Shown: piece by piece, positions 9,701-17,268 of the stretch | How positions within the stretch are numbered: the first letter of the stretch is position 1 | How the letters are laid out: each line of letters opens with the position of its first letter | NCBI RefSeq assembly: GCF_030209355.1 | Contig: NZ_JARVSF010000023.1 | Span: forward strand, 1-64,000 | Direction: 5' to 3' | Length of the DNA: 64,000 nt | Source of the DNA: Pseudarthrobacter sp. fls2-241-R2A-127 | Lineage (GTDB): Bacteria > Actinomycetota > Actinomycetes > Actinomycetales > Micrococcaceae | Position numbers and translations under genes: made by a program | Notes under the pieces: model-generated | The model's database searches: none | Told to the model about the DNA's origin: nothing | Seen by the model: only the letters and a program-made list of their open reading frames with translations

Positions 9701-12093
9701 TGATAGAGCCCTCGCGAGTGTATGTTCGACGAGCTAGTGATTCCGTCTTTCGGTGTGGAAGATGCCGTCGTATACACATGGTTGCGGGGGTAGGTTTATG
9801 CACCAGATGCGGTAACTTGCTTCCCGAAGAGTCGGCCGATGTTACTGCAAGTGTCGACTACTATGCCCGCCGTGCCACGGCTGAAGAGGGCGCCTTCAGA
9901 CTGAACTGCGCCGAATTGACCGGACAGACTGACAGAAGTGATGCACAGTTGCGGCAGGCTCGCTTCCAGAAGGTTTTCCTCGGGGACCGGGACATTCCCC
10001 TGGCTGATGAGGTCGACATCCTTTCCGTAACTACGACTATGGAAGCTGGCGTCGACATCGGTGCTCTTGACGCAGTGGTGATGGGGAACATGCCGCCCAC
10101 CCGGTTCAACTACCAACAGAGGGTTGGGCGTGCAGGCAGGCGGGGGGCTCCAATGGCGGTTGCCCTCACAGTTTGTCGTCCAAGAAGCCATGACGATCAT
10201 TATTTCGCCGACCCTAGGGAGATAACTTCGGCCCCAACTCCGGCTCCATATCTGGCCCTGGACAGCGTCACCATTGCAAGAAGAGCACTTTCCTCCGAAG
10301 TGCTGAGAATGAGTTTCCATGCGAACGCAGAGTCGATTGCAGAGGAAGATCTGGCTACGACAGTCAACACCCACGGTCGCTTTGGATTTTCCCAAGATTG
10401 GCAGACGGTGCGTCCGTTAATAGTCAAATGGATTTCCGAAAATAGTTCCACTATTTTGCATGCGGCGAAAGCACTCCTTGAAGCCACGCCCCAAGCCTCC
10501 AATACAGAAAGTTTCGCGAAGGAAACCGTTGAATGGCTGATTCCTAGGGTTGATTCTGTTGCTGCTGATACAAAGGGGCATGACGAGCTTAGTCAGCGAC
10601 TTGCGGAGTCTGGAGTGCTTCCAATGTTTGGGTTCCCGTCCCAGTCCAAGAATTTGTTTTTGAAGCAGCCGGAAAACCGCTACCCCTGGCCTCCTAAAGC
10701 AACAATTGATCGGGATGCAGTGCTGGCAGTGTCTTCCTTTGCGCCTGGTAGTGAATTGATTAAGGACGGTTGGATATACAGGGCAGAAGGAGTAGCTAAC
10801 TACGTACCCACGTATCCACGCCCAAGTCTTGAGGCGGATCCCATGGGTAAGTCTCGAGTCGTCCAAACATGTCGCCGATGCGCCTTCTTATGTGAGAGCC
10901 CGGAACCACAGCAGCAGAACTTACCCTGCCCTCAGTGCTCAGCTGAACCGGGCATTGCCAGATTCGTAGATTTGCGACAACCCGCTGGCTTTTCGGCCAG
11001 TAAGGACCGCCGGCCTTTCGACGGCAACTTCTCTTGGGTTCCCGGAGCAACTCCTGTACGGGCCATGGTTGACTTGCATAAACTCACGCCCGATACACAC
11101 GGCGACTTTGCTACATATAGGGGTGAGGCCTTCAAGTATGTCATTAACGACAATGGGGGTCGAGATTTCGAATTCTTGTCGTTGGCTGGTGGAAAAAAGT
11201 TTGTAGAACGTTCTCACTTCACATCTGACATTACTGAAGAAATGTCCAGCAATGCAGTGCGGGTTGCCCTCGGCGCGATTCAACCAACTGATTTTCTGTT
11301 TGTTGGACCAAAGACGCCGAAATTCGCGAACGGGTGGAGACTAGATCTAACATCCGAAGGCCAGCAACTAAACGGACAAACCGACCGCATTGACGGTCGG
11401 CGTGCTGCTTGGTACTCGTATGCTTTCCTTTTGCGTAAGACGGCTGCCCTTCATCTTGATGTTCAGCCTAACGAGCTTATCGCTGGCCTGTTTTCAACTA
11501 TGCAGAACGGGATTTCGACATCTTATGCATTCATTGCAGACGAGCTTGAGAATGGCGCGGGTTTTGCTACTAGCCTGGGTGATTCGAAAAACTTTGAAAA
11601 ATTCAGGGTAGCTATCGACCAGATCCTAGCTCGACTCGAGGAATCGGAACATGCTAGCGATTGCCGGGGTGCCTGCTACGGGTGCCTGCGAGACTACCAG
11701 AATATGGCTTTCCATCCTCTTCTTGACTGGCGCCTTGCCCGTGACGTGCACCGTCTGTTGTCCGGGGTATCCGTCGCCGTGAACCGCGAGCGTCAGCGGA
11801 CCTTGCTGGAACAGTGGCGCCTTGCTAACGACGGTGACGTGCATGAGTTGGAGGCCGGTCCCGTGCTCGCGAGTAGCCATCCGGGTCGCGGCGACTTCCT
11901 CATCCTGCCCCACCATCCCCTCGAAGGGGTCACCGATGAATGTGTTACAGAAAGGATCTGTGAACTGATCCTGGAGGCAGAAGAAAAGTTTCCTGAACAT
12001 ACCCCTGTGTTCGTAGACGATTTTTCGCTAGATCGAACGCCAGCAATAGCTTTGGAATTGATGCAGAACCTTGCTGAATCCGGCACCTCGTGA
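6703..12093 (+). CDS. Giant DEAD/DEAH helicase with zinc motifs and DUF1998-type C-terminus (DruE-like)
   Basis: A 1796-aa superfamily 2 helicase. Visible motifs: Walker A GTGSGKTE with Lys124, a YPMNALVDDQ motif, DLLITNYSML, Walker B DEMH at 327-330, SAS motif III, FADSRQDS as motif IV, TTTMEAGVDIG as motif V, and QQRVGRAGRRG (about 1138-1148) as motif VI. Zinc-binding cysteine clusters lie between the helicase halves (around residues 490-545), at about 1020-1050 and again near 1390-1415. The C-terminus carries the DUF1998-like Cys cluster C1654, C1658, C1661. Length and layout fit DruE of Druantia; DISARM DrmA/DrmB splits the same functions over two proteins. It should translocate on or unwind invading DNA. 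The SD AGGAG at 6691 supports the ATG at 6703. The gene overlaps both neighbours. Confidence 0.88.
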   Translation: MSSSKGIDAYGSFVSLKDALLSYYDTPFALANESLMEERRALLDRDGGLYREPLLELRAAYETTGREVRESAAMAGLTSDESAFLTSGLLESGLQLYTHQESSLVSALKNQRNVVLTPGTGSGKTEAFLLPLIGQLLRESRDWKEPGPEAGRWWEKARSDYSPTRPRIAGRTPAVRALILYPMNALVDDQLVRLRRALDSSAAHEWLDQHRKGHRFYFGRYTGATPVTGVPGNRNQVELLRTLMTDAASLHDAARRAGEGREFFVPRLDGGEMFSRWDMIDSPPDLLITNYSMLNVMMLRETESSFFASTRAWLEEHDDNVFTIVLDEMHSYRGTAGTEVAYLLRNLKKRLGLDTSPHKLRVIAASASLEPERDTAYLADFFALPTKSFDFLGGSVQRCKTAPEDTTELTDALLGEEIEPDAALAAALEDAFYDAPNSGIAPQVRTIEDLGSRLFSTSNPGHAAEAAKGLLKLAQSRPDIPWPKLRAHLFFRNIPGMWACSDPNCREIPNTRSQPASIGRLHAVATPRCGCGARVLELLYCQSCGDVLLGGYTTAGATQKKALSLALLSDIPDVSMVPDNVSLERTANNYVVYWPNPRQPEVIAKDASPDGGRVSYNFAPVVLNPAAGRLKSTDGSHTGWAFRAVANKPQDRSPESIQPFPVCCPACGDDWRINYDSGGRIKPTDARAMRSSVRTMRTGFEKVNQVLITELMRQLDEANRKCIIFADSRQDSAKLASGIALNHYQDSVRSLLYISLNSHGQGLPDISQVRAFFSGDRSDPNRAAANALKDQNPAVLARLQNVWSGLSDETEQQVIAELTAAPSVLELAKRVREEFLSRGMNPGGPGVDLAGTAEAGEGNREVPWTRIYDFSTPVPEVKSVVSPSLELLFKKIEGSLVYNVEESLVSGAGRDFESIGLGWLATTRQGEPDATTDLYAAIAQSSLRILAEKKRFVGLRQELEQPPAVLKKFWTRVCERHNLDKDELREKVLAVWGEAVKTYLIEPSRVYVRRASDSVFRCGRCRRIHMVAGVGLCTRCGNLLPEESADVTASVDYYARRATAEEGAFRLNCAELTGQTDRSDAQLRQARFQKVFLGDRDIPLADEVDILSVTTTMEAGVDIGALDAVVMGNMPPTRFNYQQRVGRAGRRGAPMAVALTVCRPRSHDDHYFADPREITSAPTPAPYLALDSVTIARRALSSEVLRMSFHANAESIAEEDLATTVNTHGRFGFSQDWQTVRPLIVKWISENSSTILHAAKALLEATPQASNTESFAKETVEWLIPRVDSVAADTKGHDELSQRLAESGVLPMFGFPSQSKNLFLKQPENRYPWPPKATIDRDAVLAVSSFAPGSELIKDGWIYRAEGVANYVPTYPRPSLEADPMGKSRVVQTCRRCAFLCESPEPQQQNLPCPQCSAEPGIARFVDLRQPAGFSASKDRRPFDGNFSWVPGATPVRAMVDLHKLTPDTHGDFATYRGEAFKYVINDNGGRDFEFLSLAGGKKFVERSHFTSDITEEMSSNAVRVALGAIQPTDFLFVGPKTPKFANGWRLDLTSEGQQLNGQTDRIDGRRAAWYSYAFLLRKTAALHLDVQPNELIAGLFSTMQNGISTSYAFIADELENGAGFATSLGDSKNFEKFRVAIDQILARLEESEHASDCRGACYGCLRDYQNMAFHPLLDWRLARDVHRLLSGVSVAVNRERQRTLLEQWRLANDGDVHELEAGPVLASSHPGRGDFLILPHHPLEGVTDECVTERICELILEAEEKFPEHTPVFVDDFSLDRTPAIALELMQNLAESGTS

Positions 12094-13136
12094 CCAGCTC
12101 GCGAACTTGGGTGGGGGCGACCAGCATTCATCGATTGATGTACTGCTTAGCCTCCGGCGTGGCTTCCGCCTCGGCGCCAGTACCTAGGCCCGCGTCATCG
12201 TTCGGCACGGACATTGGCTCGATGGCACACCGAGCCCTAGAACGCTGGACGCGGCAAGGAATATGGGTTGAAGATGAAGATGGGAGCCTTCTAAGGCGCG
12301 GATACGAACTTGAAGGCTTGCGGTCCGGAATCAAAGTGAACGAAGAGCCCGGCGGCCGCTTGCTAGGCATGAGGGTTAGGAACTTGGGGCGATCTCTCCG
12401 AGAGAGACTTTCCGCTGTGGCGCCAAACAAAATCTTTCCGGAAGAGGCGGTGAGAGACTCCGCTTCGGGAATCCGCGGCGTCATCGATCTCCTTATTATC
12501 GAGGAGGAAACGGCGCACGTGTATGACTACAAGACCGGCAGAAATGCCGTCACCGCGGCTAAGCTTGCTTCGGATTCTGTCCGTACCCAAATGACCGCCT
12601 ACGGCCTAGTTGTCTCACGCCTGTATCCAGATCGTCAGCTACATTTGGCTGTTGTGAGCCCAAGCCAGGGGATTGTAGAGGTGCCGTTCGACGAAGAGTA
12701 CGGTAGGCAAATCGTGGACCGTGTCCAAGAGTTCGCCCTTCTGTCCGAAGCAGGACGTGACCAGCTGGCGAAACCTGATTCCTCCTACTGTTACTACTGC
12801 CCGCGTAGGCTCCGCTGCGAACCCCAGTGGCAGGCCGCGCTGACCGCCGGCTGGGCAGACGTTGTCGCCGGAGAGGTGGTCGACAAGAGAGTTAGTGACA
12901 ACAAACGTCTTTCATATGCCGTAAACACGGGTCAGGGTTTGTCGTGGGTACTCGATGCGTCCCCTGAAAGAACGGAGGGGCTCGAGGGGTCGTCAAACTC
13001 CTACCTACGCGGCGTCCGATTGAACCGCGTTTACAACGAAGACGGTGTTGACGTGCACTATCGGGCGAGGGCTGATACAGAGCTCATGCTCTCGTCTCAG
13101 CCTCTCATGCCTCAATATTTGGGCGATGAAGACTAG
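12090..13136 (+). CDS. Cas4/AddB-like PD-(D/E)XK nuclease with predicted 4Fe-4S cluster
   Basis: A 348-aa nuclease of the RecB/Cas4 superfamily. The catalytic set is visible: Asp133 in GVIDLL, then D146-Y-K148 in VYDYKTG, then the QMTAYG helix. Four cysteines in the classic Cas4/AddB/Dna2 layout, C19 near the N-terminus and C234, C237, C243 behind the nuclease core, predict an iron-sulphur cluster. Translation starts at a GTG overlapping the helicase stop by 4 bp, so it is coupled to the DruE-like helicase and may work with it as a helicase-nuclease pair, in the manner of AddAB or Dna2. The ~90 residues after the last Cys are unassigned. Such a nuclease is not part of canonical Druantia or DISARM as I know them. 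Confidence 0.87.
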   Translation: MTSSRTWVGATSIHRLMYCLASGVASASAPVPRPASSFGTDIGSMAHRALERWTRQGIWVEDEDGSLLRRGYELEGLRSGIKVNEEPGGRLLGMRVRNLGRSLRERLSAVAPNKIFPEEAVRDSASGIRGVIDLLIIEEETAHVYDYKTGRNAVTAAKLASDSVRTQMTAYGLVVSRLYPDRQLHLAVVSPSQGIVEVPFDEEYGRQIVDRVQEFALLSEAGRDQLAKPDSSYCYYCPRRLRCEPQWQAALTAGWADVVAGEVVDKRVSDNKRLSYAVNTGQGLSWVLDASPERTEGLEGSSNSYLRGVRLNRVYNEDGVDVHYRARADTELMLSSQPLMPQYLGDED

Positions 13137-13362
13137 CAAAAACCGCTGCGCTGGAGCTTTTCCTTCAATCCCGATGGTGCTGGAACCCTCGATGCTACCT
13201 CCTTGGAAACGGATGATGCGCGAGCACTGAAGGCCGCCTTTCGCGTTCCTCTGCCTCGTCGAGTTCCTCTCATCGCGAGAAACACCTGCCGGAGTCCTGC
13301 AGGTTGGAGTTGACAGTGCCGGCGAGGGACTCGAGTCGCGTACACAAAACGCTGTTGCGGCG

Positions 13363-15846
13363 ATGTATCTTTTCAAGGTGGGGGAATCGAAGCCTTGGAA
13401 CGAAGACGAGACGGGTGAACTTGTCAGAGCGTATTTTGCAATGCTCGCAAGTGAAAGGGACGGCCAGGCCTACTCGAAGATTGCTCATAACCGACACGTC
13501 CAAGCGCTAACTGGTCGGAGCAAAGGCTCCATTGAGTTCAAATTCTGCAATATCAGCCATGTTCTCGCAGAGGCCGGCCTGCCGTTTGTCCTTGGATACA
13601 AACCGCGAAGTCATGTTCAGGAGGCTCTCCGCATAGCCGTCCTTGAGGCGGCGAGAAGCGGGGACAAACGAAGGTCTGAAGGGGCTGTAGCTCCAACCAC
13701 AATCTATCTACTGCCCTCCGAATCGTCCCCCAAAGCCCCCCAGCTGTCCTCAGCCTTCAACGAAAGAGGTCCGTTGCGCGCTTCAGCCCCAGACTTGAAA
13801 AGTGGTAATCCTTGGGATGGCCTTGCCGGTTTATGGGATCGGGCAACAGGAGGAACCGATGTCGCGGCACGGCCCGACCACCCTGTGGATTCGTCTTGGC
13901 CGTCTGCACTACGTCCCGCCGGCGTAGAAGAGGCCTGTGAATGGCTGAAATCGGGCGTATCTGCTGGGCGCCCTCCTCGATTCCTGTTCCTGGTCGGAGG
14001 GCCAGGCGCGGGAAAATCCCATGCCACGGCGCACGTGGTACAAGGCATGCGCCTCATGAGCGAGCTCGAAGAAGGACTGGCACATCGACTTTACGAATAT
14101 AGGGGGACGCTGGCTGATCTAGTCGTCGTCAACGACGCCACGATCAACTTGGAGGCTTCCAATCGGGCTCCGCTCATTTCGGACATTGATCGGGTTGCAG
14201 GCGTCGGCATGGGAGCGGTCCCGCCGTCCCGTTCGCGCCATTTGATGGCATGTGTGAACCGAGGCGTCCTGGTTGAGGAGATGTCAGAGTCCCGGCTCCG
14301 TGATTCACACGACTGGACCGCGGGAGATGTACTGGTGCGCTGGCTGTACGGCTCTCCTCCGACCGGCCCGATTGAGTCGTCGTGGCAGGTGACTGGCGTG
14401 ACCGGTCAGGACTTTGTCCGTTCCGCCAAGTTGAGCCACATGGGTGAGCACGTCGCCAACGTATTGGCAGTGTTCGTCGACGAGTGCTCGCTTTTCGAGG
14501 AACGTCCCGCCATAAGTATCGGGGCCGATTCCAGCGTGTCCGCTGAAGAATACCGGATTGTGCCCCTGACGCAGCGTCCAGAAATGCAGGCGACGCGGTC
14601 TCCAGCCGCCGACTTGTTGGTCAATGTCCTAGAGGCTGTGGAAGAGCCAACAAGCGATTCCCAAGGACACGTGTTGGAGACCGTGGTCGACCCTCTTGTG
14701 GCCAATCTGCAGTCGCTCCGCTCACCGTTGGTGCGGTCAGGGCTATTGACCATTGCCCGAAGCGCTGAATTAATGTCAGCAACCCGTATGACCTATCGGG
14801 AACTTTGGGGTTTCCTGACTCGCGCCTTGGTGGGTGATGCGCCATCCCGGATGCCTCGAGAACACTTGGGCGAGTTTGTCATGGCCAACCAGCCAACGGG
14901 TCTGGGGGTGGAGAAAGATTTTGAACGCATGCGAATCCTATCGGCGCTTCGGTTCAACCAGAGCATCTTTGGTGCTGGGGAACGCTCGGCAGCACCGGAC
15001 GGCTCAATGCGAGATCCAGTCCTGAAGCTCCTCATCCCAGTCGACCCAGTCAGCGATGCCGTACCAGGTTCGAACCCATATGCGCCGGGAGAAGGCTGGG
15101 CCACTCGTATTTCTGACGCCTTCGGTGTCCACGCCTCGGACGGGACGCCTCTACAAAGCCTGCTTGATTCGGCGGCAGAGGATGGTCCATTACACGCTGT
15201 CGTGACCGACTTTGACCGGCGTCTCGACGAGGCTTTCTGTCAGTTACTTCAGTCGCCAGAGCTCAAGGACGAGAAGCGGTTGGAAGCCATCGGCTGGTAT
15301 GGGGCCTACCTAACGCGCCTATACGCTGTGTCCCACGGAATCTGCGCGTTCCGGCGCGAGGTGGACATGCTAATTAGAACCTGGGTGCAGTCCCCCCACC
15401 TTCCGGATGACTTGAAATCCCCGCTGCGTACCCTCATCAGGCCCAAGCGAAATCCGGCTGAATCTGGCTCGTCCCTCTTGCCGTTATACGACAGCAGGAC
15501 GGAGCCAATTACCGGAAGAACCGCGGCGCCGAAGCTAGCTGTCCGCGTCAGGGAACCAGAACTTTCAACCGATCGGCAAGGACAGGGTGAGCAAGTCCTT
15601 TTGGTGATTGGGACAGATGGAACGACCATGAGCCGAGTGTCCCTGGACTTTCCGTTGATCCGGGAGGCGTTGGCCTGCGTAGACGACCATATAGGCGTCA
15701 CTGACCTCATTGATGTGACCGCACCACGCTTGGAACGTATTCGAGCATCTCGGCTCCTATCGTCTCACCTACACGGGGCAGAGTTCTGCCTGGCCGATGG
15801 CGATCGTGAAGTCCAAATAACTCAGCGATACAGGAAGGACTCTTGA
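13363..15846 (+). CDS. P-loop ATPase with N-terminal DNA-binding-like module (DptF-like position)
   Basis: An 827-aa protein. Residues 1-90 form a compact module (PWNEDE, then SKGSIEFKFCNIS, then GYKP) that I recall at the front of assorted restriction-like and DUF3883-type proteins, where it is presumed to bind DNA. Walker A GGPGAGKS spans about 212-219 with Lys218; the Walker B acidic pair is D373-E374 in VFVDECSLFE. The family is not certain. Its order, ATPase then ~470-aa unknown then very large HerA-type ATPase, parallels DptF-DptG-DptH of phosphorothioation-dependent restriction. The start is the ATG at 13363 after a 226-bp gap, the largest within the operon, so a separate promoter is possible. 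The stop overlaps the next start (TGATG). Confidence 0.8.
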   Translation: MYLFKVGESKPWNEDETGELVRAYFAMLASERDGQAYSKIAHNRHVQALTGRSKGSIEFKFCNISHVLAEAGLPFVLGYKPRSHVQEALRIAVLEAARSGDKRRSEGAVAPTTIYLLPSESSPKAPQLSSAFNERGPLRASAPDLKSGNPWDGLAGLWDRATGGTDVAARPDHPVDSSWPSALRPAGVEEACEWLKSGVSAGRPPRFLFLVGGPGAGKSHATAHVVQGMRLMSELEEGLAHRLYEYRGTLADLVVVNDATINLEASNRAPLISDIDRVAGVGMGAVPPSRSRHLMACVNRGVLVEEMSESRLRDSHDWTAGDVLVRWLYGSPPTGPIESSWQVTGVTGQDFVRSAKLSHMGEHVANVLAVFVDECSLFEERPAISIGADSSVSAEEYRIVPLTQRPEMQATRSPAADLLVNVLEAVEEPTSDSQGHVLETVVDPLVANLQSLRSPLVRSGLLTIARSAELMSATRMTYRELWGFLTRALVGDAPSRMPREHLGEFVMANQPTGLGVEKDFERMRILSALRFNQSIFGAGERSAAPDGSMRDPVLKLLIPVDPVSDAVPGSNPYAPGEGWATRISDAFGVHASDGTPLQSLLDSAAEDGPLHAVVTDFDRRLDEAFCQLLQSPELKDEKRLEAIGWYGAYLTRLYAVSHGICAFRREVDMLIRTWVQSPHLPDDLKSPLRTLIRPKRNPAESGSSLLPLYDSRTEPITGRTAAPKLAVRVREPELSTDRQGQGEQVLLVIGTDGTTMSRVSLDFPLIREALACVDDHIGVTDLIDVTAPRLERIRASRLLSSHLHGAEFCLADGDREVQITQRYRKDS

Positions 15847-17261
15847 TGGACAGGGTTGCCGAAGCGAAACATCTCCTGCTCCCGTTCAATCGGCCCGAGT
15901 ACTTCTCAGTCCCCGAGGCCCTGCTCTCGTCGCTTGCTTGGCGTGCCTACGACATCGCATCAGACACGGATGCGCGCAAGCCTGTCGGCCTGATGTACAA
16001 GGCCGATGCCAAGGAGACACAGTACCTTTCGCTGCGGCCGACGAAACCAGCAGGTGCCGCCGCAGAAGCGCTTGGACATGGGCTCAAGAAAATGGCCCTG
16101 AATACCGCTGCTCCTGACCTTCTCTTGGGCGAGGCCGTCGCGTCGAGCGTCATGGGGATCCGAATCGAGAAAACGGGGAACCAGCCCTCCAGCCCGATGA
16201 CGCCGGCTCTTGCACTCATGCAAGATCCCCGTGGTGTCTTGGTGAAGAAGGGGCCACCAGACTTTGCCTCCATTATTGAAAGCCTATTCACAGTTGGCCA
16301 TAACCCCGGCGGGCCGCCGGAGTCCGCCACGCAGCTGTGGCTGCGCGCCGCGGATCAGCGGCTGGAGCTGGACCCGCTGTTGAACGTAATTGATGCGTCC
16401 ATGATGTCGACGGTCTTCGACGATACATGCAAGCGACGCTCATCGTTCCCTATCTCTGAAGACAGCGTCGACTGGTGCGGCTTCTATCCAGAGACCCCCT
16501 ATCAGTGGTTTGCCAAGTCGTGGGCGACCCTGACCTCTGAAGGGTGGGTCGAGGCGCTTCCCGCACGAGTCTGGGTTGACTGGGCAACCACGGTCCTGCG
16601 GCTGGCAATGGGGCTCGGATTCCTGTGGGAATATGCGTGGTACGAGGCGCTGGGCGCCGCGATAATTCAGGACTCCGTGCCTGACACTTTTGAAGAGCTG
16701 CGAACCACAGTCAGGTCGCCGCTGCCTTGGCAATCGAGCCGATCGTCTATTTCCGTGCGCGATGTTGGTTCCAGCATCAAGTGGCGTATTTCGCGGGGTG
16801 AAAGAATTAGGAAGAGCCTCAAGGAACGGTTGAACGAACTTGGCGGGCAGCAGGACGCCATGGAATTTCTACGCGGCGCGGCCGAAAGTGACTTCAGGCG
16901 CTCGCTAGCGGCCGAGATTGCAGAAAAAAAGGAAGCCGGAAAGCTTGTTTGGGAAACCGTTAAGTACGGCCTGCAGGTCCGCGAATCGAGCGGACCTTTC
17001 ACGGACTATTACGGAATTCTCAAAACGCGGGGGCGCAGGTACCTCGTAATCGATCCTGGCACGGAGTGGATTGCAGTTGTTGCCAGTCTCACGTGTGGTA
17101 CGCCCGGGTCTCAGTGCAACGTTGGAGACGTCTTACGGGACCTAACGATATTAGGAATGCGGCCTGAACTGGGCGACCTCGTGTCTTTGCTTGAGCGGGC
17201 CGGGATGGCACGCGGCAGCGCAGACGCCGACCACGCCGTTATTGTCGAGAGCGCTTTCTAG
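15846..17261 (+). CDS. Unknown defence-operon protein (DptG-like position)
   Basis: About 471 aa, starting at the ATG inside the TGATG overlap with the ATPase gene; a TTG one codon earlier is possible. There are no catalytic motifs I recognise. A helical charged region at about 310-375 (SLKERLNEL, AAEIAEKKEAGKLVWETVKYG) is followed by a small beta-rich domain (RGRRYLVIDPGTEWIAVVASL) and a conserved-looking LRDLTILGMRPELGDLVSLLERAG end. Position and size fit the middle partner of a DptF/G/H-like ATPase complex, where the partner bridges two ATPases; sequence homology was not testable here. Confidence 0.75.
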   Translation: MDRVAEAKHLLLPFNRPEYFSVPEALLSSLAWRAYDIASDTDARKPVGLMYKADAKETQYLSLRPTKPAGAAAEALGHGLKKMALNTAAPDLLLGEAVASSVMGIRIEKTGNQPSSPMTPALALMQDPRGVLVKKGPPDFASIIESLFTVGHNPGGPPESATQLWLRAADQRLELDPLLNVIDASMMSTVFDDTCKRRSSFPISEDSVDWCGFYPETPYQWFAKSWATLTSEGWVEALPARVWVDWATTVLRLAMGLGFLWEYAWYEALGAAIIQDSVPDTFEELRTTVRSPLPWQSSRSSISVRDVGSSIKWRISRGERIRKSLKERLNELGGQQDAMEFLRGAAESDFRRSLAAEIAEKKEAGKLVWETVKYGLQVRESSGPFTDYYGILKTRGRRYLVIDPGTEWIAVVASLTCGTPGSQCNVGDVLRDLTILGMRPELGDLVSLLERAGMARGSADADHAVIVESAF

Positions 17262-17268
17262 GAGAATC

